Assembly (NCBI GenBank): GCA_051530055.1
Contig: CM121342.1
Coordinates: forward strand, 9,548,001 to 9,612,000
Direction of reading: 5' to 3'
Length of the DNA stretch: 64,000 nt
DNA from: Neoechinorhynchus agilis
Taxonomy: Eukaryota; Acanthocephala
Below the pieces are notes generated by a model. The model ran no database searches and was not told where the DNA came from. It saw only the letters and a program-made list of their open reading frames with translations. A program made the translations under genes and the position numbers. Below, piece after piece: positions 33,006 through 44,109 of this stretch. Every line of letters starts with the position of its first letter. Within the stretch, counting starts at the first letter, position 1.

Positions 33006-35470
33006 TTGTTTTTGTCAAATAGGCTGCTTATCGCTCAATAACCATATTAGGTTGCCTTGGAAACAATGTATTTCCATTTGAAAACATCACGCATGGATAT
33101 GCTTAACGATCTCGAACCATTCGACCTATTTTTCGGACCGTTGAAAGTTTTAGACCCGAGCCGCCGTGAGTCCCTTGAATTCGTTTATTTGAACCTGATT
33201 TTATGTTTTAGCCTATAGAATTTTTGGTTGATTCTCTTAATGCGTTTAAGATTAATAGCCAAAAGTAAAAGATTTGTGAAATAAAAAAGGGTTGATTAAC
33301 TATCTCGCCGCCTGTAACATTATTTATTTACAAGAAAGTACTACAACCATAACACTAGGCATAATACTGCGAAATATACAAAAAATACCGAAACACGATC
33401 ATTAAGTTTTCGACTTCAGTTGCTTGAATTGCTTTTTTGTATTATAGATAATGACAATGGCTCATTTAGACTAAGAGATTTATGCAAAATCGTTTTTTAA
33501 ATATAAGATGATACTGATTCGTGAATTTTCTAAGATTGGAGACGATCGATGCTCATTAATTTCACGAATATACCCAGTAATTACGCCGCTCAAATTATAA
33601 ATGTTTCAACGCGAGATAAAAGTTTGCGTTTTAAGTTTTGAAATTTATGCCACAGAATTCCTTTCCGTCTACAATGGTCGTCAATGACCTATTTTTAAAT
33701 CTATATGCGTTGGACTATGTTTTACTTAAAACAAAATTCTCACAAATATGCTTGAGGTCCCTATATTGATAATTGAAGATTATTAAACTATCAACGTTCG
33801 ATCGTACTTGGAGGCGAAAGCTTAGTTCCGAAATTTCATCGATCAAGGAGTTATTTTCTGAAATAGCTCCCGCTTTTTCGATGTGCCGTCAATCACAGGA
33901 ATTGCATTATTTTAATGGATTAGGCAGTTTCTTATTTATTTTAATACAATTAAGTAATTAGTACTTATTTAGTTACCTCAATGCTAGAATTTCACTAATC
34001 TGATCTTAAAATTATTTAAAATTAAACTAATGACCATAAATCAATCACAATGTTTGAGAGAACAACAGTATATCGCACAAATTCAAAGAAAGCATAAAAA
34101 TCAAAAAATATATATTTTTAAGACAATCGAATGCGATTTTATCCACTGAATCTTGCTTGCCTATAACGTTTTTACGGCGCTACCTGAGTAATTCGCAATA
34201 GTTTGCTGATTTAACGCAGTTTCCAACAAAGTGCGCAACAGCTTCAAATGAAACGAACATTTAATAGATTTTCGCTAGATCGTATTTTGCTTCTCAATTT
34301 TGCACCACGATTTCCTATTAGTTTATGCATTCAGCATGGATATGCCTCGGATTTTAGTCTACGCGGATTGTAATTTTTAAATGAAATGTTTCAAAAATTT
34401 GAGGCCGTTTGTTTTCCAAAGAAATCGGAAATTAAAACAATGGTTCATGAAAAGAGTGGAGCGTCCAAGAGGTGTATTGATTGTTTTTGAGACATGATTC
34501 GCTGAAGGTTTCTAGAACACTTAATAAAACATTTGATTTTGTTAAAAGTACTCTTCAAGGAAGAGTTTATACTTTATACCGGGAAAATCGACACCCGCAA
34601 TTCTGTTTTGTCTTTTAATGTTATAATATTTTGGGTAGAATTTATTAAGTTGGTTAGTGAGATTCTTAGAGCATGCTAGTTAGTCAAAGGATGATAAAAG
34701 TTTTTGTAGGTGAAAGATGTGATAACTGTACAATGGAGATCAAACTCGTAATAAAAGGATTTGGATTTAACCAAATTTTAGAAACAAAAATATTTTGTCT
34801 AAAACATCAAATACTTTGTTAATTTATTTGTATTCATGCTCTCATTCATAGAATTGAGATCCACTAAAAGAAAATACACTTAGCGGAGAAGTATAAATCC
34901 ATGTAAAGTGGAATTAGGTGACGTAATTCTAAGAATAAAATTGTCTCTAAAAGAGAGACTTTTGATTTTTAAACAAATAAAATCACGACCGATATTCATT
35001 TGGTATTGAACCTGTGTGCTGGGATAAAAAAGGGGATATCCTTAAAGATCGCTTCACAAAGGACCAGTCTCCTGAAAACAGGAAGCACAAGGACGCTTCT
35101 TAAATACCTTACAAAAGGTGCAGTTGGCATACGATATGCCTTTGAGAAGTCGAAATAGAGAATCTGATTATTCGTGGGAAAGGTAAGTGTATTTTGATCT
35201 TTTTTATTTCCTGAAAATTCATGAGCTGAGACTACGGTGAATAGTTTCTAGTCTCCATTCCAGGGGAAAAACTTGTTTGTTTTCCTGCCAAAGCTGGAGG
35301 AAGAAATGTTTTGACGAACATTTAAGGGGTTCGGTATAGGGGACCGGAGTGTCCAGGTTATTGTTCTATTTATTCTATTATTAGTTTATTTGTTTAAGCA
35401 TAGTACTGATCCAATTTCTTACAAAAGAAACACGATAGCTCTTATATTTTAGTAAAAATGGTAGTTGTCC
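33006..35470. other. 2.5 kb AT-rich gene-free spacer
   Basis: No gene, array or RNA gene supported. 35000-35170 is slightly GC-richer and could belong to the LTR fossil to its right, but no repeat ends were found. Confidence 0.5.
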
Positions 35471-35479
35471 GTTCAAAGA

Positions 35480-36840
35480 ATTTTTTTCAGCTGATTTACT
35501 ATCTCGAGATTCGTGTGCCGGAGTATCTACTATTCTAAGTCAGATACACGAAGTCCATCGAAAATTGGCTCACCCAGGAGTCACTCGAATGCTACATTAC
35601 ACGAAGCATAACAACCTTGCTTTTTCGACAGAAGAGATTCGAAAAGTAACTGCATCGTGTCTAGTATGCTGTCGAATCAAGCCAAAAAATTTCAGGGGTT
35701 AGGATTCCATCTGATTAAAAAGCGTTCGAGATATTATCCATTAACTTTAAGGGCCACTTCCGTCCATCGGCAATGGGCCTCGATATCTACTGGTTGAGTT
35801 AGACGAATATTGAAGATTTCCAATTGCGTTTACATACGGTGCCTCTCACAGATTTTTGCGATCCTTGGACGACCCGATTACATCTACTTAGACCGTGGCT
35901 CTTCCTTCACTTGTAAGGATCTTCAACAATGGCTAAACTCTCAAAACATTTGTCTGAGTCACACAACAGCTTTCGATCCTCATGGTTATGGACAGTACGA
36001 ACGTTACAGCGACACTATTCGGAAAACCATTCAAATAATCTTCGCGGCCCCTAGTACTCCAGGAAGCCCTATATGCAAAATACGGATGCTGTAGTGTACA
36101 AGCACTGGGCAAACGCCGCATGAAACTCAAGGCGTGTAGTGTGACTTCAAGACTACCACCAAGTTGGATTAACTCCTCCGGTAAGGTTTACCTCAAGAAC
36201 TTCTTCTCACGCATTTTTCTCTCTCGAGAGGTTGCGGTTCCCTCGACAACCAATTTATCCTGCTTGGTGCAATAAACCCATCGTTTCTTCGGCCTTCCTC
36301 GTCGGTGATTTCCCATTATATCCAGTTTCTCCGTCTTCGAAATTTTTATCGTGCCAGAGCGAAGAACTTGCGCGTCGCATACAGGGAACGCTTTAGTTCT
36401 TTGATTGATTCGGTTGTTGGTTGTCATTTGGATCAAAATTTGGCAAGAATTTTACAGCCGGATGCCCCTCCTGACGCCAACCCTCCTCCTTTTTCAGCCA
36501 GGCTTGGGACCGTCCTTGGCGGAGTTACCTCATGAACTTCAACAACAATTCAAAATAAGACGATAAAGTCAGCGACAAGATATAGTCTCAATACAGAAAC
36601 TGGCACCTTACAGATCGGACATTGCGGACGAACGAGGAAGCACAGACGAGCCTGTGCAATCGAACACCGAGGAAAATGGGAACGTTGCTCCATCTGATCA
36701 AATGGGCTCAAAATATGTTATTGAAGACGGCCGGGAAGTAAGACGCTCATGCCGAAACCGAAGGAATGCGGCCAAAATTGAAATTCTGATGAAAAGAAAT
36801 AATTTAAATTACATTTCAATCTTTTCGTCAAAATAAGTTC
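35480..36840 (+). mobile_element. LTR-retrotransposon fossil (Ty3/gypsy-like pol, integrase part), broken
   Basis: In order along the plus strand are the end of an RNase H-like region (ADLLSRDSC type), the integrase zinc-binding domain (LAHPGVTRMLHYTKHNNLAF), part of the integrase catalytic core (IYLDRGSSFTCKDLQQWL region) and a C-terminal tail with VRRSCRNRRNAAK, a common integrase tail pattern. Gag, protease, RT and both LTRs are absent or unrecognisable. It is an old truncated copy with several breaks, and an unrelated RTE-like LINE fragment sits inside it at 36204-36524. Confidence 0.8.
36188..36540 (-). mobile_element. RTE-like LINE fragment nested in the LTR fossil, with 16-bp target duplication
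   Basis: 36204-36524 is flanked by TTACCTCAAGAACTTC (36188-36203) and TTACCTCATGAACTTC (36525-36540), a 16-bp direct repeat with one mismatch. On the minus strand it encodes RRGRPKKRWVYCTKQDK, typical of RTE-type C-termini, preceded on that strand by a module containing GGCGTCAGGA(A/G)GGGCATCCGG, widespread in RTE-clade elements. A second copy lies at 59478-59924. Confidence 0.8.
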
Positions 36841-37267
36841 CCTAAAAATTTAAGATTAATAAAACCACGATGTTCACAACGGCTCGACTACTGGTTTATG
36901 CGTTCTATCTGCGATTTATTGAGGAATCTCTAAGTACACAAAGATTGTCATTTTCAAACCATTAGATTTTCGTCAATTCACACCGTTGAACTTTAACATG
37001 ATTCAATTGAGCGTTATATTTTTAAACGAACAAGTTCTTTGTTCGTAAAGGTGCTCACGATGTGACATACTTCATTTTTGTTTCGTAGGTTACAACGAGT
37101 TTCATTGTTAGAGGTTTTCTGTACCTCGATGGATTCTAGTACCCCTGCTCATTTTTATACTCAGCCCAAAGCCCTCTGTTGCCTGTTAGGCTGAATCACA
37201 CCGAAAAATGATGTATGAAGACTTTTCTATTTTTTGAAACTAAACCTATTTTACAGTTCAAGACAGG
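36841..37267. other. Spacer before the low-complexity gene
   Basis: No gene is seen. It ends in CTATTTTACAG, an acceptor-like tract 12 nt before the next ATG. Confidence 0.5.
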
Positions 37268-38056
37268 ATGCCGTCCGAATACACTATAAGAAAAATCAAC
37301 TCACATAGTTCCAAATACCACCATAGACGAACGATTGCAGATAGAGTTCGAAAGGGACGCCATGACAAGCATAGAAGTTCAAGAAGGGTTGTGTACATTG
37401 ACACGAGCAGCTCTTCATCAGACTCTTCATCGGATTCAGAAACTGAAGAAATCCAAATTCGGAAATCGCGAAGAGGATGGCCGTCTAATATACATGTGAC
37501 TTGCAGCATGGCACAACCACCGTCGACGATTAAATCGAATGCTACTGTCGACACCCAAGAAGTTCATGTTGCACGTCCAGCCAACTATAGTCCGTCAGCA
37601 ACAATGCTGACAGGTGTGAAAAACCTTGGATGTTATTCCCTCCCAGCTACAACTGGAATCGGATTAGGAAATATTGCTGGATTGCCTGGTCAACTTGGTG
37701 GTTTGGCCGGTATTAGCAGTCCTGGATTACTTGGTCAACTTGGTGGATTGGCCGGTATTGGCGGTCCTGGATTGCTTGGTCAACTTGGTGGATTGGCCGG
37801 TCTAACTCCGGGAATAAAGAATTTGGGATGTTACGTCCTCCCACCAGGGGGGATGGTTAATCAGGCATTACCTACAATGTCAAGTTATGGCTTTTCGCCC
37901 CCGCCGTACGGCGGTTTTCGGCCTCCGCCGTACGGTGGTTTTCCGCCGTACGGTGGTTTTCCGCCTCCGCCTTACGGTGGATATCCTCAAATGCCGCCTG
38001 CCGTGCCGGGCGCAAAACCGTATTATTTAAAGCCAATCAATCAACAAAGACGTTGA
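37268..38056 (+). CDS. Low-complexity Gly/Pro/Tyr-rich protein with internal repeats
   Basis: A 262-residue single-exon frame. Residues 1-90 are basic and Ser/Asp-rich (RRVVYIDTSSSSSD ... SRRGW). Residues ~110-190 hold three copies of a ~17-residue repeat, GLLGQLGGLAGIxxP, bracketed by GVKNLGCYSLPA and GIKNLGCYVLPP. The C-terminal ~60 carry four or five PPPYGGF/PPYGGF repeats and end in a basic tail. There is no signal peptide or transmembrane helix. Such composition fits a phase-separating or structural protein, but no orthologue is recognised. Clean codon-level repeats, absence of stops and an acceptor-like tract upstream support coding. Confidence 0.75.
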   Translation: MPSEYTIRKINSHSSKYHHRRTIADRVRKGRHDKHRSSRRVVYIDTSSSSSDSSSDSETEEIQIRKSRRGWPSNIHVTCSMAQPPSTIKSNATVDTQEVHVARPANYSPSATMLTGVKNLGCYSLPATTGIGLGNIAGLPGQLGGLAGISSPGLLGQLGGLAGIGGPGLLGQLGGLAGLTPGIKNLGCYVLPPGGMVNQALPTMSSYGFSPPPYGGFRPPPYGGFPPYGGFPPPPYGGYPQMPPAVPGAKPYYLKPINQQRR

Positions 38057-38800
38057 GTTATCCTGACAGATGAAAGCACATTCTTGGCGCTTAACGCTAT
38101 TAAACTAACTTTAATATGTGGAATAAATAAAATTGCATTCAGAACTGGGCGAATCGATGCTTTAATCAAAAACGAAATAGTTCAAAGTTGATTTTAATGG
38201 AAGAGGTTAACTTTTCGATATTTTCATTCGACAAATCAAATTCGTTTCTAACAACTAATGTTCGAGCATGCGTATTTCCTTAATGCAATTTGAACTATAA
38301 GTACTATTAATGTTGAGTATCTAACGACATAAATTTCAGGATATAAATGTCTTATAGTTATGGAAAGTTATTGCTCAAGCTTCTAGTAAATATTTAAACA
38401 ATAGAAACCTTTGAAAAACAACTGGTACAACGTATTAATTTGAACAAACATGTAAATTTAAAAATTAAACTTTTATTTTTGAAGTCTGGCCAGCCGGTAA
38501 CTTTTCAGCATCTATGTGTCGCCTTTTTCAAGGCTGATAATTTTCCTTGGGCAATAAGCGTCTCAAATGAAGCATCTTGAGCGGAATAATATTAGTTGAT
38601 TTGTGGTGACCCTCTGAATTTGTAAACCCTGCCAAATACATAATGATATTAAAAATTTAAGCGCTTAAGCTTTTAACCTTAAACCGAATTGTAGGCTATT
38701 TGTGAATAAACAATAAAAATGAGAATCTTTCACAAACTACATTTCTACGATTTTGTTGAAGGTTACGAATTTGAGGAAAATATCTGCTCAGTATTATTGC
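38057..38800. other. AT-rich spacer
   Basis: Nothing supported beyond the 3' UTR of the low-complexity gene. Confidence 0.5.
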
Positions 38801-39195
38801 GGGTGGTGTATCATCTGTGGATGTTATTTCCTTTGTAATAGTCGTTGCTTCCCCCTGTGGTTATATCTTGCGTGGATGTTGTTTCGCATGTAGGTATCTC
38901 TTCGGTGGTTGTCTAGTTTGTAGTTGTTATTTCCTTTGAAAAGGTTGTTTTTCCTAGTAGTATGTGTCGTTGTCGCTTCTGTAGAGGTTATTTAGTTTGT
39001 TTAGTTGTTGTTTCCCTTTAGTTCTCTCTTGTGTGGTTGTTTTCTCCTTAATGGTTGCTATTTCCATTGTAGAGATTATTTTCTTTGTAATGGTTGTTGC
39101 ATCCCTGTGATTATCTCTTGTGTGTATGTTGTTTCCCCTGTTGTCATCTCTTTTGTGGTTGTTGTCTCTTCTGTAGAGCTTATTTCATTTGCACT
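38801..39195 (-). repeat. Degenerate GTTGTT-rich minisatellite, Thr-rich coding relic on the minus strand
   Basis: Irregular repeats of GGTTGTT...CCTTTGTAG...ATCTCTTGTGTGG fill this stretch. The minus strand translates to Thr-rich segments such as EETTTTKEMTTGETTYTQE and TTSTQDITTGG, interrupted by stops. The pattern suggests a decayed mucin-like exon or minisatellite. It directly abuts the CR1-like LINE. Confidence 0.6.
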
Positions 39196-40375
39196 GGTTG
39201 TTGTTTACCGATTACCCCCTACAACAGGGCTTCCGACCCAGTTTTTCTGCAATCGAGGCCCTACTTTGCATTTATGACACGCTCCTACGTAACCTCGACA
39301 ATAATCCTTTGCTCGTCACCCGTCTCATTCAACTTGATTTATCGAAAGCATTCGACTCCGTGGACAATTCACTCCTTCTCCGGGCCTGCTCCGATTTTGG
39401 TTTCCACTTGTGGCAGATCCGCTGGCTCGAATTTTATCTTCACAATCGCAAACAATACATTCACTGCCATTCTACCTTTTTTATCAGTCTATCCCTCACC
39501 AAAGGCGTATCTCAAGATGCTGTGCTGTCACCACGTCTTCTTAATATTTTCCTAAACGACCTCAAACCTCTTTCCTCTCGCTCTAAACTCTTCTTCTATG
39601 CCGACGATATCACCCATCCAACACCCATTCAACACCCACCTCTCCCTTTCTTTATCCTCTGAAGAAATCATACACATAAAAGATTTATGCTCCAATCAGA
39701 AACTCCATCTCAATTTCTCTAAATGCTCCGAAATGATTTCCTCATTCTCCCGGAACCCCATGTCCTCCCCGAGATTCTAAATGACATCCTACGAGTCACC
39801 TCCCTCAGAATTCTGGGTCTAGAAATTTCAATCAAACTTGAAATGGGACTCGCACTTCACTCTCTCCGCATCCGACATTTGGGAATTTCTTCACCCGATC
39901 TCTACAAATTTTACCTGCTTTATTTTACTTTCCCTCACCTACGATTATCCCGCCTTTTGCAACCTTTCCAAATCGCAAATCCGCCGTTTTGAAATTCTTC
40001 ACAAAAGAGCATCTAAAATTTGCACAGTCGGTTTTCCCCCCCTCACCGAATGCCTTGATACTATTTTCATAAAACAATCAAAACGCCTCTCAACCCACCC
40101 CAATTCGTTTCATCGACCTCGACCCGAATCGTCTTGGATATCAGAACTTGAAATGAACCTGAGGAAAGACCAACCTTAAAAGCGCTAATGCAAACAATAA
40201 CCACCAATTCCACCAGAACGGACCTTCCAACATGACCAAATATTCCAACCCGCCCAGACTCGTAATCCACTATAAAATCAATAGCCAGTTTCATTTTCCA
40301 ATCAGAACTCGGATGTTTATGAGGACCCAAAGGTACATGGGTCCTCTTTGTGCATCAACAAATAAAACGTGTTAT
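39196..40375 (+). mobile_element. CR1-like LINE, 5'-truncated copy 2 with RT, C-terminus and 3' hairpin
   Basis: 39233-39509 is nearly identical to copy 1 at 18.8 kb. The RT core continues with GVSQDAVLSPRLLNIFLND and the catalytic FFYADDI (about 39590), then, with frameshifts, LHLNFSKCSEM, RILGLEIS, and the CR1/jockey-type thumb region SQIRRFEILHKRASKI. The element ends after a stem-loop, GAGGACCCAAAGGTACATGG and its closing arm GGGTCCTC (40319-40346), also found near 6.4 kb. It has no 5' endonuclease domain, and at least three frame breaks separate the coding pieces, so it is dead. Confidence 0.85.
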
Positions 40376-40746
40376 TGTAAAGTCTTTAAAGATTGGAAAT
40401 AACTGATTCATTTGTGCGTTTCAGTAGGCGATTGATGATACTTCACTTGAGTTTAATGGGATATTTGTGCCTTCTTAGAATTTATTCCGATCTGTACGTT
40501 CTCCTTTGGTTTTTAATTTCGTTCAAGGTATAAAACAAAATCCAGAATTTCTTTGTCATTACCGAAAATATCATATTTTTAAAGTGATTCTTCACTCGGA
40601 TTTAATCAAATATGTGTTCGCCTTCTCAGAATTAATTCTAATATCGATTCTCAGCTCGTGTATCCACATCGAAAAAATACACCTATAAGAATGCTTAAAT
40701 CGGAAAGCTTGTCCGGGCTAAAGTGGCGAAGATTGTACATTCCGTA

Positions 40747-40990
40747 GTTGTGCTGAGATGGTCAAGTGGACTAATGCCCTTGATCCCAGTTAAGGATCAA
40801 CTGGTTCGAATCCGTTATCGCCGATGACGGACAACCAAAGGGGACCAAATAACTCGTTGATGGGAAGAGGAAACTCACTGATGAGTCCCGCCTCCTCCGG
40901 AGATATCTGAGAATCCGGAGGAATGTACAAACTCTTAACCGTACGCTTCCCAGGTGCATGAATCATGGATGTGACAGTCTAAACCATAAC
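40747..40990 (+). mobile_element. tRNA-derived SINE-like sequence
   Basis: A pol III box A-like TGGTCAAGTGG (40759-40769) and a perfect box B GGTTCGAATCC (40803-40813) sit at tRNA spacing. A 7-bp stem with 7-nt loop, TTGATCC CAGTTAA GGATCAA, occupies the anticodon-arm position, but the acceptor arm is imperfect, so this is not a functional tRNA. Downstream is a strong hairpin CCTCCGGA/TCCGGAGG (about 40889-40920). It ends close to the start of the S1P lyase gene. Confidence 0.6.
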
Positions 40991-41022
40991 GAGAGGCTCC
41001 ACATTTATAGCGTTGATAATTC

Positions 41023-43029
41023 ATGCATACAATTGCGGTATCCTTTCCAAAAGGCACACTACGTCCAATCGTATTAACAGCGATTATCATAACAGGTCTA
41101 AATTACGTTTTCTTCAATTTTAAATACCTGAAGGCGTTATGTTTTCGATTCGTTATTCGGAATGCACCGTTGGTACATGGAAAAATTCAAACAGTTAGGA
41201 AGGAATACAAGCAAAGTTTCCTTAAAAATAATAAAAACGCAAATAAAGACGTCCGAATATTTCGATCCCTTCCCGAAGAACCAATCAAGGAAAGTGAATT
41301 AATGGACTTAATGCATGCAAATTCCAATTTGACTTCTATTGAAATTCACACTGGCTCTTTATCTGGGATTGTCTATAGAGATAGCGAATATCTTGACCGA
41401 GTTGCTTTGAACACTATCAAACTATTTACAGACTCTAATCCCCTCCATGCCGATGTATTTGTTGGAACAAGAAAGATTGAAGCCGAAATTGTTCGAATGG
41501 TGGCTGGAATGTTCAATGGAGACGATCAAGTGATCGGTTCAGTGACTTCTGGAGGTAGCGAATCACTTATTCTGGCCGTCAAAACATATCGTGATCGCTT
41601 CGTAAAAGAAAATAAAAGATCTGGGAGATGTGAGCTCGTACTTCCATCAACGGCACATCCAGCTATTCTAAAAGGATGCCACTACTTTGGTATTGATCCA
41701 GTTTGTATAGAAGTGGATCCAGCGAACAAGAAAGTTCGAGCGGTCGATATTGTATCCGCTATAAGTCCTAAAACCTGCGCCATTTTCTTATCCGCCCCGT
41801 CTTATCCACATGGAGTACCAACGTACGATGCTTTCTTCAATGAGGAGCTTGATAAGAGCGTCTTTTAGCACTCGATCAAAACCATTATAGACTTTTAAAT
41901 CAATTGCATTGTCGTTCAATTATCCAGCGCTAATGAGGTTCAATAAACTAGGAGTAAAAACGTTAGGCAGCTATTTGTAAAATTATGAAATTTCCATTTT
42001 CACCTAACAAAGCAATTTATAATTTCAGTTTCATCCTTTTTTGGAAGGGGAAAAAGTAGTTCCAAAGGATTTAGCATTAAATATTTTGACGCTTTAGTCT
42101 ATTTTTTTAGATTTTAGTAAACTAAATTGTTTCGACTTTATGTACTTTTGTGTCATTTTTTAGTTCCAAACTAATAAATCCCATCGTATTTTTTTGCTTT
42201 CGCATAAAATCAAATGTCAAACAATTTTTTGTTTCAAAAAGCATCCTATGTAATAATGGACCCGATCGCAGAAATCTCTAAATGCTGCAAAGGAATTCCT
42301 ATCCACGTTGATGCATGCCTTGGTAGTTTTATCGTTCCTTTCCTAAGCCACCTCGATCCTTTTGATTTCAGAATTTCCGGAGTTACCAGCATTTCTTGTG
42401 ATACACATAAATACGGTTTATGTCCGAAAGGCTCATCAGTACTGATTTACCGAAATTCGGACTACTTTGCCCATCAGATTTTTGCGTGGGCCAAGTGGCC
42501 CGGTGGAGTGTATGGTACTCCGACAATAGCCGGTAGTCGTCCTGGCATGATATCATGTGCTGCGTATGCTACAATGCTAGCAGTCGGTGAACGAGGATAC
42601 AGAGAACAAGCTCAAGGAATCTATAAAGCTTGTCAAAAAGTATCCGAAGGCATAAAATCAATCGAAGGTTTGAGTATGATCACTGAACCACAAGTGAATG
42701 TAGTGTCGGCAACATGTAACCACGTCTATGAACTCATTGATCTAATGAAAAAATCCGGATGGATATTGTCCCCACTACAGGATCCGCCTGGATTTCATAT
42801 CGCCATTACCCAGAACCATCTCCGTGACGAGTGCATTGAGCGTTTAATATTCGATCTCAAGTCTTCGATGGATATTTTAAGACAGAGAAAAGACTTCACG
42901 GATAAATCCGAATTGACAGTTCTGTATGGAAGTGGTCAAATGCTTCGAGATACAGACTTAATTGAAGATTTATTGGTTGATTATTTTGTTTCCCTTTACA
43001 CAATCCCACCGTCCATTGAACATAAATGA
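41023..43029 (+). CDS. SGPL1: Sphingosine-1-phosphate lyase
   Basis: SGPL1 is the ER-membrane, PLP-dependent enzyme that irreversibly cleaves sphingosine-1-phosphate to a fatty aldehyde and phosphoethanolamine. The N-terminus has one membrane helix (TAIIITGLNYVFFNF), then the family blocks GSVTSGGSESLILAVKTYRD, STAHPAILKGCHYFG, IPIHVDACLGSFIVPF, and the PLP site SCDTHKYGLCPKGSS with its lysine at 42409-42411, then TPTIAGSRPG. Exon 1 runs from 41023 to about 41814 and exon 2 from about 42233 to 43029, total about 530 residues. The junction is not solved: exon 1 ends SYPHG before GTACCA, while exon 2 resumes ...SYVIMDP after AAAAAG, and no GT-AG pair joins them in phase without losing or adding residues. 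The stop lies 2 bp from the stop of the convergent FKBP gene. Confidence 0.92.
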
Positions 43030-43031
43030 GT

Positions 43032-44036
43032 TTAGTTTTCACTGTTCAAAAACAAACCTTTTATTCGTTCTCTTTGTCGTTTGTTCGCCATCTTTATTTC
43101 ACGAATGACAATATCATAGAGGCGTTCAACTGCACCATTAAGATTAGAAGTCGATTCACGAGCGCAAATTAGATCCTTTCGAGCTTCCAAATAATCCCTC
43201 CGACCTATTGCATTCACTAGGGCTCGTCTATATAGACTTTTGTGTCGTAGCAAAAGTCCTGTGTCTCCTAAAGTCTCACAAAATTCGATTACGCGGGTAC
43301 AATTCCGTTCAATCCTTTTCAACATGACTTTAGCATCGTCCACATTGACACACAAATTATCGTCAATATCTAGTTTAATTCTTCGAATTTGACAAGCGAC
43401 AATATTTGAGAGCGCCCGTGCTTTAATGATCCGCATTTCAATCTCGTCTCCGGTTAATTTTCGACAAATTTCCGCTAAACGAATTGAACGCCTGTACGTG
43501 TAACGATGGGATTGCTTTAACGTTCATCACACAAAAAAGGAATTAAAATCCCATCGTAGCACCATTTACGAGTACACTGCAGTCAGCATTGCGTAATCGT
43601 CGCTTCTCTGATCACTATTCAACGTTTTAGAGCGCATTTCGTATACGGAATTTCCGTGTTCAATAAAACTCAAAGGCGCTGATTTAAGCCAATCGATAGG
43701 TGGCGTAAACCTTTGCGTTGAAGGTCGGACAACCGTACACTCAATAAGTTCGATAGAAAACACAACTTCGTGGTTTTTGAGTTCACACAATTCACCTTCG
43801 ATTAGGGACAATGTGACAAGATGAACGATGGCATGAGTGAGCAATGTGTCCGAGTCGAAAACAAAACGGTCCTTCCACTGACCAAGAAATGGTATTTCCA
43901 ATTTAATTAATCCATTTATTCTTAATTTGCATTGACAGCCTTCTTGAGCCAAATGTCCGTTTCCTTTTCTAACAACTTTTTTTATCCATTGATCGCCTGC
44001 GAAATTAAATGCTTTTTCGGCCTTGTCTGAACTCAT
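43032..44036 (-). CDS. FKBP-like immunophilin with C-terminal TPR domain
   Basis: Two exons, 43578-44036 and 43032-43514, joined by a 63-nt GT-AG intron in phase 0, encode 313 residues. Exon 1 is an FKBP-type domain: WIKKVVRKGNGHLAQEG matches the FKBP start, VFDSDTLL the FDSS strand, and CELKNHEVVFSIELIEC the last strand; several active-site aromatics appear missing, so prolyl isomerase activity is doubtful. Exon 2 is a three-repeat TPR: IKARALSNIVACQIRR, a divergent middle helix pair, then LYRRALVNAIGRRDYLEARKDL, followed by the capping helix ANKRQRERIKGLF typical of FKBP/TPR co-chaperones. Likely a chaperone (HSP90-type) adaptor; the exact member (FKBP6, FKBP8, FKBPL or AIP-like) is not clear. 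TTTTTTTGTAG directly precedes the ATG. Confidence 0.8.
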
Positions 44037-44109
44037 CTACAAAAAAAGGAACAACAATTATCAATGATTAAAACGATATAATGAGAAAAGAACAATATTT
44101 TTCTAAGAT

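Noticed and set aside
40850-40935. Hammerhead ribozyme signature CTGATGAGTCC near the SINE
   Set aside because: The required GAAA strand and stems I and III cannot be placed at workable distances; only the core heptamer is present.
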